Origin: Fimenecus sp964457415
Lineage (GTDB): Bacteria > Bacillota > Clostridia > Oscillospirales > Acutalibacteraceae
NCBI GenBank assembly: GCA_964457415.1
Contig: CAYWFB010000001.1
Location: forward strand, 4,299 to 68,298
Length of the DNA: 64,000 nt
Reading direction: 5' to 3'
Shown here: positions 59,518 to 64,000 of the stretch, one piece after another
How positions within the stretch are numbered: position 1 is the stretch's first letter
How the letters are laid out: the number at the start of each line of letters is the position of its first letter
Made by a program: the position numbers and the translations under genes
Notes under the pieces: model-generated
Told to the model about the DNA's origin: nothing
Databases searched by the model: none
What the model saw: only the letters and a program-made list of their open reading frames with translations

Positions 59518-60078
59518 TTAAGGAATGCGATTTAGATACATTCCACCGTTTTGTTTTAACCACAAGTGGCATTTTTTATAATCCGGGAAAACTTTATCAA
59601 TTTCTGCATAAAATTTTGCTGAATGGTTCATGTGTTTTCTGTGGCAAAGCTCGTGTACAACAATACTATCAATGATTTCATCGGGTAGCAACACCAAAAG
59701 ACAGTTGAAATTCAGATTGCCCTTTGAAGAACAGCTGCCCCAACGGGTACGCTGACACCTGATAGTGATTTTGTTGTATGTTACACCGATTTTCTCTGCG
59801 TAAAATTCTACACGATTGGGAATGTTGAGTTTTGCTTTCAGTGTGAATCGCTTTATTTCTTCCTGTGTGTAAGGCTTCAAACCATCCAGAATCTTCTGTT
59901 TTTCATTAAGCTTGGCAAGATGTTTATCAATCCACGGTTTCTTTGAGTCAATGAATTTGTAAATTTCTTTTTCTTTCATATGCATAGGTGCGCGAGCAAT
60001 TATTTCACTCGGCTTCAGCTCAATTGAAAGTGTTTTTCTGTTACTACGAATAATTGTAACTTTAGTTTCATTACTCAT
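59518..60078 (-). CDS. YgjP/SprT-like metallopeptidase associated with hsdR
   Basis: 186 residues. Zinc motif HELCH (142-146) in VVHELCHRKHMNHSAKF, preceded by RTRWGSCSSKGNLNFNCLLVL, the signature of the YgjP family (DUF45). Such genes often sit next to type I restriction genes; their role there is unknown. It starts 112 bases after hsdR, with a hairpin (60123-60163) in the gap, and ends 16 bases before mutT. ATG 60078 has AAAGGATG upstream. Confidence 0.88.
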   Translation of the reverse strand: MSNETKVTIIRSNRKTLSIELKPSEIIARAPMHMKEKEIYKFIDSKKPWIDKHLAKLNEKQKILDGLKPYTQEEIKRFTLKAKLNIPNRVEFYAEKIGVTYNKITIRCQRTRWGSCSSKGNLNFNCLLVLLPDEIIDSIVVHELCHRKHMNHSAKFYAEIDKVFPDYKKCHLWLKQNGGMYLNRIP

Positions 60079-60122
60079 TGGATTGACTCACATCCTTTCA
60101 TCTTTTTCTATTTAATGCAAGA

Positions 60123-60163
60123 AACACCCATGAAAATAATTATTTATAGATTCCATAGGTGTT
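60123..60163 (-). terminator. Imperfect hairpin after hsdR
   Basis: AACACCCATGAA / TTCCATAGGTGTT with two mismatches; resembles the hairpins at 49235 and 50456 (shared CCTATGA...TCATAGG theme). Confidence 0.5.
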
Positions 60164-60189
60164 GTCGCTAAAATTATATTTTTTATAGA

Positions 60190-63100
60190 TCAAGCTGCTG
60201 TGATGCTGTTGTGCATAATATCAACTATATTTCGTAAGATTTGTGCTTGAGCACCAAACATAGTGATAATATCATAATTATCAAATGGTGATTTTTCAAT
60301 TAAGTCATTTACATTGATATCACCGTTTTCACGAACATAGTCAATGATTGATTTAACAAATTCTTGCTGTTGTGAATTAAAGATATTACCACTTAAAAAT
60401 TCACCGAATTTCTCGTTGATTGCATCTTGCTCGATACCTACGATTGAACGAATAAATGCAGCAAGGTTATCAATATCAGTCACATCCTCATATTCGTCTT
60501 TTGTGCCAAGTTCTTGCCAAAGAACACGTTCAAGTTCTTTAAGGTCATCAGCATTGATTGGCTCAAGGTTACGAATCTTAAGAATAGTTGGATTATTGGT
60601 ATTTTCGGCAAGATAATCAATAACCTTCTCTTTATATGTTCTTATATCCACAAGACCATTGCCATCATAACCACCATCAAGAACTTCATCTGGTGTATCA
60701 ATATCAACAGGTTCGTCTTGTGGTCTGATATACTGCATAAGGTCACGAACTTCATCACGGTACTTTTCAAGGTCGCTAATTTTAGGACTATCCCAAAAAT
60801 CTGTACCTGCAAGTATTTTAAGTGTATCTGCCTTTGCTCTAACACTATCAATAGTCGCATAGTCGAGAAGAATTCTTGCTGATTTTCTTACCATAGTAAC
60901 ATACCTTGTTGCTTCACTGATGTTACCATTTGCAAGAACTGAGAGTTCAATATTGAACATCTTAACATCAAAAGCAAGTGCTTTTTTATCTTCGCCAATA
61001 TCACTATCGATAAGTTTTGAAATGTGAAGTTGCATCTCCCTTGCATCAAGAATTGAAATTGCTTGCCAACGTTCTTGGTCGCAGAATCTATCAACATAAG
61101 CCAATTCTTCTCTTACTGATATTCTTGCACTGTTAGCCTTTACACCAAGCACTTTATTGATAAGTTCAGGTTTGATTTTGTCGTAATACGCTTTGTGTTC
61201 AGGATTTGTCTGATGTTCAATCTTCTGTAATTCAACGAGCAAGTTAAGTTTTGCATCGAACAATTTCTGTGAGATTGATTTTGAAACAATGCCATCAGTG
61301 CCATTAGGGTTTTGCTCAAAGTATTCAAAGTTGCCACAATAGTCAAAGATAAGAAAATATTCTTTTTCCTTACCATCAATAAGACCTTCGCAAAGGCGAG
61401 TGCCACGACCAATCATCTGTACAAACTTGATTTTTGATTTAACTGGTTTGAAGAAAACAAGATTTAATACACTAGGAACGTCAACACCTGTATCAAGCAT
61501 GTCAACAGACACTGCGATGCGGAAATTATCATCAGTTTCAAATTTTGTTATAAGTCCATTTGCACCCTTGACGTAGTTATCAACGAGTTGGCAATAATCT
61601 TCACCGTATTTAGGATAAGTTTTCTTGAAAGTATCAACAATGAGTTCAGCGTGTTTGTGGTTATATGCAAAGATAATTGTCTTACCAATTTTCTGACCAT
61701 AATCAACCTTTAAGCCATTTGTCATAACTTCATCAAGAACTCTGCGACAAGTGTCTTCATTATAGAAAATCTTAAATAGTGTTTCTTTTGGAATAACGAA
61801 ATCAGTTGGTACATCATCAATAAGCACATCAACTTTTTGCTTATCTGCTGCACTTAAATCACTGTATTTGATACCATGACTCAAGAGTTTTGTTGTTTTG
61901 CTCTTAACCTTGTATGGCACAAGATAATGCTCTTTTACGCCTTCTTCAAGTGAATATGAGAAGTTTGGCTCACCATTTTCACAATTGAAAAGATGATATG
62001 TATTAGCATCAACTTCGTCTTTTGGTGTTGCAGTAAGACCTACAAGCAAACAGTCAAAATATGAGAAGATTGAACCATATTTGTTAAATATGGAGCGGTG
62101 TGCTTCGTCAACTATAATCAAATCAAATCTTGCTGAAGTAAATTCTTTGTCTTCAGCATCAATATATTTTATCATTGTCTGATGAGTTGAGAATGTGATT
62201 CTTGCATTTGGCTCATTTGCGAGAGATTTATCAGAAAGAACGCAATAGCTCATATCAGGTAAAATCTTTTGGAAATTCTTAAATGCCTGTTGTACAAGGG
62301 GTACACGGTCAGCAAGGAATAAAACATTTTTAATCCATTTGTTACGAGCAAGAACTTCAACAAGAGAAATTGAAACTCTTGTTTTACCTGTACCCGTAGC
62401 CATAACAATAAGGCCACGGCGATGCAGGTCATTAAATCGTTCACAGATGTTAGTTATAGCCATTTTCTGATATGGTCTGCCTGAAATATCATCACGAATC
62501 ACTAAGTCAGTTATGTCATTTCTGCTACGCTTCTGAATCATATATTCAAGTTCTTCAGCAGTATGAAAAGCCATAACCTTACGAGATGGATATAAGCCGT
62601 CAATCACATAGATTTCATAACCATTTGTATAATAAAGCACTGGAACATAGCCATATTGCTTTTTCATACAATCTCCGTATGTTTTTACTTGCTGAATACC
62701 AACAACAGCATCAACGCTTGTCTTTTTAGCCTCAACAATAGCAAGTGGCTTACCATCTTTACCATAAAGAACATAATCACAGAACCCAATACCGGAAGCA
62801 TTAGGCATATCTTTAACAGGAATTTCACAACAAGCCATATTAGGCATTACCGTACCACTTTTTACAACTGTACCATTTGGAAGAGTTGTTGTACTATTGG
62901 GTTCAAGAACATTCCAACCAACTTCGCCAAGATAAACATCTATGTAAATACGACGAGTTTCAGCCTCACTCATATATGCAGGGATTGTAAATCCTGCAAC
63001 TGTATCAGGTTGCTCAAATTTTCTATATACGAATTCTGCAAAGAAAGCAAGATTATCAAGAGCCAGACGGGCATATTTTTTCTTGATATTTTTATCGTGC

Positions 63101-63381
63101 TGTGCATTCATACCTAACTTACGGATAAAATGAAGTGTTTCAAGAATGACACTGTTATCAACAAACCCTGTTATGAGTTTATTGTCGATAAGTTCAAGCA
63201 TTGTTGCATTTTTCTGTATTTCTACACTGTGTTTATCGTATATAAATTCAACTATTGTCAAAAGAGCATTACGACAACTCAAAGCCATATCAGATGGTGT
63301 AGTAGCATTTTCAGCCAATACACAAGCATCATATATAGCCTTGTATTTAGTATTATTCAGAATAAAATCAAATTGAGTCAT
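60190..63381 (-). CDS. hsdR: Type I restriction endonuclease subunit R
   Basis: 1063 residues. An N-terminal DUF4145-like helical domain, the nuclease core with GIGFCDYVL and AIVEAKKT (PD-(D/E)XK Asp, Glu, Lys), then a superfamily 2 translocase: VMATGTGKT, VLFLADRVPL, VDEAHRS, GLTATP, AVSVDMLDTGVDVP and QMIGRGTRLC. It is the EcoKI-like (type IA) kind: with HsdM and HsdS it translocates and cuts unmethylated DNA. It overlaps the hsdS stop by 4 bases (ATGA). hsdM is not in the window and probably lies to the right. Confidence 0.95.
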   Translation of the reverse strand: MTQFDFILNNTKYKAIYDACVLAENATTPSDMALSCRNALLTIVEFIYDKHSVEIQKNATMLELIDNKLITGFVDNSVILETLHFIRKLGMNAQHDKNIKKKYARLALDNLAFFAEFVYRKFEQPDTVAGFTIPAYMSEAETRRIYIDVYLGEVGWNVLEPNSTTTLPNGTVVKSGTVMPNMACCEIPVKDMPNASGIGFCDYVLYGKDGKPLAIVEAKKTSVDAVVGIQQVKTYGDCMKKQYGYVPVLYYTNGYEIYVIDGLYPSRKVMAFHTAEELEYMIQKRSRNDITDLVIRDDISGRPYQKMAITNICERFNDLHRRGLIVMATGTGKTRVSISLVEVLARNKWIKNVLFLADRVPLVQQAFKNFQKILPDMSYCVLSDKSLANEPNARITFSTHQTMIKYIDAEDKEFTSARFDLIIVDEAHRSIFNKYGSIFSYFDCLLVGLTATPKDEVDANTYHLFNCENGEPNFSYSLEEGVKEHYLVPYKVKSKTTKLLSHGIKYSDLSAADKQKVDVLIDDVPTDFVIPKETLFKIFYNEDTCRRVLDEVMTNGLKVDYGQKIGKTIIFAYNHKHAELIVDTFKKTYPKYGEDYCQLVDNYVKGANGLITKFETDDNFRIAVSVDMLDTGVDVPSVLNLVFFKPVKSKIKFVQMIGRGTRLCEGLIDGKEKEYFLIFDYCGNFEYFEQNPNGTDGIVSKSISQKLFDAKLNLLVELQKIEHQTNPEHKAYYDKIKPELINKVLGVKANSARISVREELAYVDRFCDQERWQAISILDAREMQLHISKLIDSDIGEDKKALAFDVKMFNIELSVLANGNISEATRYVTMVRKSARILLDYATIDSVRAKADTLKILAGTDFWDSPKISDLEKYRDEVRDLMQYIRPQDEPVDIDTPDEVLDGGYDGNGLVDIRTYKEKVIDYLAENTNNPTILKIRNLEPINADDLKELERVLWQELGTKDEYEDVTDIDNLAAFIRSIVGIEQDAINEKFGEFLSGNIFNSQQQEFVKSIIDYVRENGDINVNDLIEKSPFDNYDIITMFGAQAQILRNIVDIMHNSITAA

Positions 63382-64000
63382 AATAATTCTCCTTTGATTA
63401 ATTGAATTTTATCTATGTAAATTGCACAGACAAATTTTGATTTGTCGATTTGTTTGACGAAGTCTGTGAATTCATTTACTTCACACATTTCAGGTAATGG
63501 CAAACTGATTTTATTTAACATATTACCTGTAATTTGGTTTATAGTTGTAGTTGCTCCTGTTTTTATTTGTCTTCTAAAAGCATCCATTTGAAAATAAGTC
63601 ATTAAATATGAATAATATTTACTTCTTATAATCATCATAAATGCTCCAAATGACATTGGTTCAGAAATATTTTTTATAAGTGCGACTTTTCCAACTAATC
63701 GAGCACTACCATTCCTTGAGCACATAAGAATATCGTTATCTTGCACAAAAAGTTTTTCTTTAATCTTGCAATCCACTCTTACAGTATCAGCAAAATCTAA
63801 TTGACTATTTTGAATATTACTTGAACGAAGAACAACCGTACCATCTTCTGAAACATTATCAGGCGAATAAGTTAAACCATTGTAATATTCTGCAATTTCC
63901 GACAGCATTACAGTTTTATAGTTTTTTGTATTAGTTTCAGGGTCGCCAAAGAGTTCGACAAATCGGGCTTTAACTAACTCATCAAGTTGTTGGAGTTGTT
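63378..64000 (-). CDS. hsdS: Type I restriction specificity subunit S, 5' part outside window
   Basis: The minus-strand frame is open to the window edge; the visible 207 residues start with QQLDELVKARFVELFGDP, the conserved spacer helix between the two target-recognition domains, followed by one complete target-recognition domain (MLSEIAEYYNGLTYS, LRSSNIQN, GATTTINQITGNMLNKISLPLP). So the second half of HsdS is present. The ATG at 63908 is internal. It gives sequence specificity to both methylation and cutting. Coupled to hsdR through ATGA. Confidence 0.9.
   Translation of the reverse strand, partial: QLQQLDELVKARFVELFGDPETNTKNYKTVMLSEIAEYYNGLTYSPDNVSEDGTVVLRSSNIQNSQLDFADTVRVDCKIKEKLFVQDNDILMCSRNGSARLVGKVALIKNISEPMSFGAFMMIIRSKYYSYLMTYFQMDAFRRQIKTGATTTINQITGNMLNKISLPLPEMCEVNEFTDFVKQIDKSKFVCAIYIDKIQLIKGELL

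Overview
The window looks like a chromosomal segment of an uncultured anaerobic Bacillota of class Clostridia, probably an Oscillospirales-type gut bacterium. This rests on gene content (Obg, mini-ribonuclease III, LepA, HemW, YitT, a YtrA-type GntR with its ABC exporter, MetA acting on acetyl-CoA, AsnA next to AsnS, GPH symporter with glycoside hydrolases), strong AGGAGG ribosome sites, sigma-A promoters and an AT-leaning composition. No rRNA, complete tRNA, CRISPR array, riboswitch or integrase gene was found.

Layout. Positions 1-31000 are mostly core genome: vitamin B6/pyrimidine kinase with an ECF transporter and a radical SAM protein; a small XRE regulator pair; an SOS-controlled 80-residue membrane protein; obgE-mrnC-yitT-lepA-deacylase-hemW; metA; a minus-strand lipid, folate and peptidase operon; a radical SAM enzyme; an AraC regulator; a lone oligopeptide-binding lipoprotein operon; rmuC; a GH3 glycosidase; asnS-asnA. 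Positions 30000-42700 hold a YtrA-type regulator-ABC operon and carbohydrate genes (GH51 arabinofuranosidase-like, GH38 alpha-mannosidase, GPH transporter, nagB). One complete and one truncated REP-associated tyrosine transposase (RAYT) lie in the first 20 kb. Matching REP hairpins, each with a GTAG foot, occur between genes and inside the RAYT genes.

Positions 42785-49202 form a patchwork accessory island. It is bounded by a GH43 C-terminal remnant on the minus strand and a GH78 C-terminal remnant on the plus strand. Inside, three copies of a sequence resembling a tRNA 3' end separate two cassettes: a barnase-barstar pair under an SOS box, and a Fic protein followed by two flavin oxidoreductases. 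Each copy is followed by a terminator.

Positions 50552-64000 form an AT-rich, all minus-strand defence-like block. From the right edge it holds hsdS (partial), hsdR, a YgjP-type metallopeptidase, a MutT-type NUDIX protein, an FRG-domain protein, a deformylase-like protein, a UvrD-type helicase with a nuclease-like insert and zinc finger, then a four-gene operon: ComEC-type metallo-beta-lactamase (MBL), four-helix membrane protein, a second MBL carrying a C-terminal domain that resembles the AGS-C sensor of CBASS nucleotidyltransferases, and a third MBL. The middle MBL is split by a -1 shift at A AAA AAT. This operon is my best candidate for an undescribed system. All functional assignments are by inspection and recall of family motifs; no database search was run.
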